Shown piece after piece: positions 6,885-6,967 of a DNA stretch of 6,967 bases (positions are counted from its first letter, which is position 1; each line of letters opens with the position of its first letter). Under the pieces are notes generated by a model. It made no database searches, was not told the DNA's origin, and was given only the letters and a program-made list of their open reading frames with translations. Origin of the DNA: CAZOMR01 sp964580655 (GTDB taxonomy: Bacteria; RBG-13-61-14; CAZOMR01); contig CAZOMR010000182.1 of NCBI GenBank assembly GCA_964580655.1, forward strand, positions 1 through 6,967, given 5' to 3'. The position numbers were made by a program, and so were the translations under genes.

Positions 6885-6913
6885 ATTATTGCCTTAAATC
6901 CTGGCTAAGTCAA
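6885..6913 (-). promoter_or_regulatory. Sigma70-like promoter of the sulfatase-AcnX operon
   Basis: On the minus strand TTGACT (6908-6913) is followed by a 17-base spacer and AATAAT (6885-6890), five of six matches to consensus in both hexamers with optimal spacing. The predicted start near 6878 leaves a leader of about 19 bases before the ATG at 6859. The ribosome site in it is modest (GGGG at 6864-6867, four bases from the ATG). The promoter drives the sulfatase and, through tight gene spacing, both AcnX subunits. Confidence 0.75.
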
Positions 6914-6926
6914 TTTGTATAGCCAG
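6901..6926. promoter_or_regulatory. Candidate operator: CTGGCTA-N12-TAGCCAG inverted repeat over the -35 box
   Basis: Perfect 7-base arms (6901-6907 and 6920-6926) enclose 12 bases that begin with the -35 hexamer of the minus-strand promoter (6908-6913). A third GCCAGC copy at 6938-6943 repeats the 6922-6927 sequence in the same orientation. A dimeric regulator bound here would cover the -35 and could repress the sulfatase operon. The position and perfect arms support this, but chance is possible in a 100-base region. Confidence 0.45.
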
Positions 6927-6935
6927 CCTTGACTT
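6907..6935. repeat. Inverted repeat AAGTCAA-N15-TTGACTT formed by two opposed -35 boxes
   Basis: The arms (6907-6913 and 6929-6935) are the two opposed -35 hexamers plus one flanking base, giving a dyad centred at 6921. It may only reflect two near-consensus -35 sequences facing away from each other, but the seventh matching base goes beyond the hexamers. Confidence 0.5.
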
Positions 6936-6957
6936 TGGCCAGCTTCGGCACTATGAT
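6929..6957 (+). promoter_or_regulatory. Divergent sigma70-like promoter for a gene beyond the right edge
   Basis: TTGACT (6929-6934), a 17-base spacer and TATGAT (6952-6957) form a second promoter with five of six matches in each hexamer, pointing right. Transcription would start near 6964, so the gene it serves lies outside the window. The two -35 boxes are 15 bases apart, so the promoters are likely to affect each other and may share a regulator. Confidence 0.65.
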
Positions 6958-6967
6958 ACCCCTGTCC

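Noticed and set aside
1..6967. CRISPR array, tRNA, rRNA, insertion sequence
   Set aside because: I saw no regularly spaced repeats, cloverleaf-like sequence, rRNA motif, transposase-like reading frame or terminal inverted repeats on either strand.

Overview
The window looks bacterial. Most of it is about 50-60% G+C, genes are tightly packed with ATGA start/stop overlaps and Shine-Dalgarno sites, and the right edge carries sigma70-type promoters. The taxon cannot be fixed from sequence alone. A TPR-tailed sulfatase-fold protein and a two-subunit Fe-S aconitase X would fit an environmental, possibly anaerobic lineage (Desulfobacterota- or Acidobacteriota-like), but this is a weak guess.

Layout: (1) 1-312 is an AT-rich stretch (about 35% G+C by hand count over 1-300) with one degraded-looking reading frame and no recognisable gene. 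(2) 313-3132, + strand, is a three-gene ABC importer cassette of the carbohydrate-uptake CUT1 type: two inner-membrane permeases and a MalK-like ATPase. No substrate-binding protein gene is present, and composition changes abruptly just before the first permease. (3) 3133-3179 is a 47-bp convergent gap with no clear terminator. (4) 3180-6859, - strand, is a second operon read right to left: a membrane- or lipid-anchored alkaline-phosphatase-superfamily protein annotated as 'sulfatase' with a C-terminal TPR array, then the large and small subunits of an aconitase X (AcnX) dehydratase. (5) 6860-6967 is a compact intergenic region with two back-to-back sigma70-like promoters, one for the sulfatase/AcnX operon and one pointing off the right edge. 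Overlapping 7-bp inverted repeats surround their -35 elements.

How the parts may work together: the importer would bring a small organic solute into the cell if a binding protein is supplied from elsewhere. The sulfatase-fold enzyme would act outside the cytoplasmic membrane on an ester (sulfate or phosphate), and AcnX would dehydrate a hydroxylated acid in the cytoplasm. The co-transcription of sulfatase and AcnX is well supported by the sequence. A shared pathway with the importer is only inference from adjacency. The most notable points are the sulfatase-AcnX pairing, the Thr in place of the formylglycine Cys/Ser in the 'sulfatase', the divergent motif in the AcnX small subunit, the divergent promoter/operator region, and the compositional junction in front of the importer.
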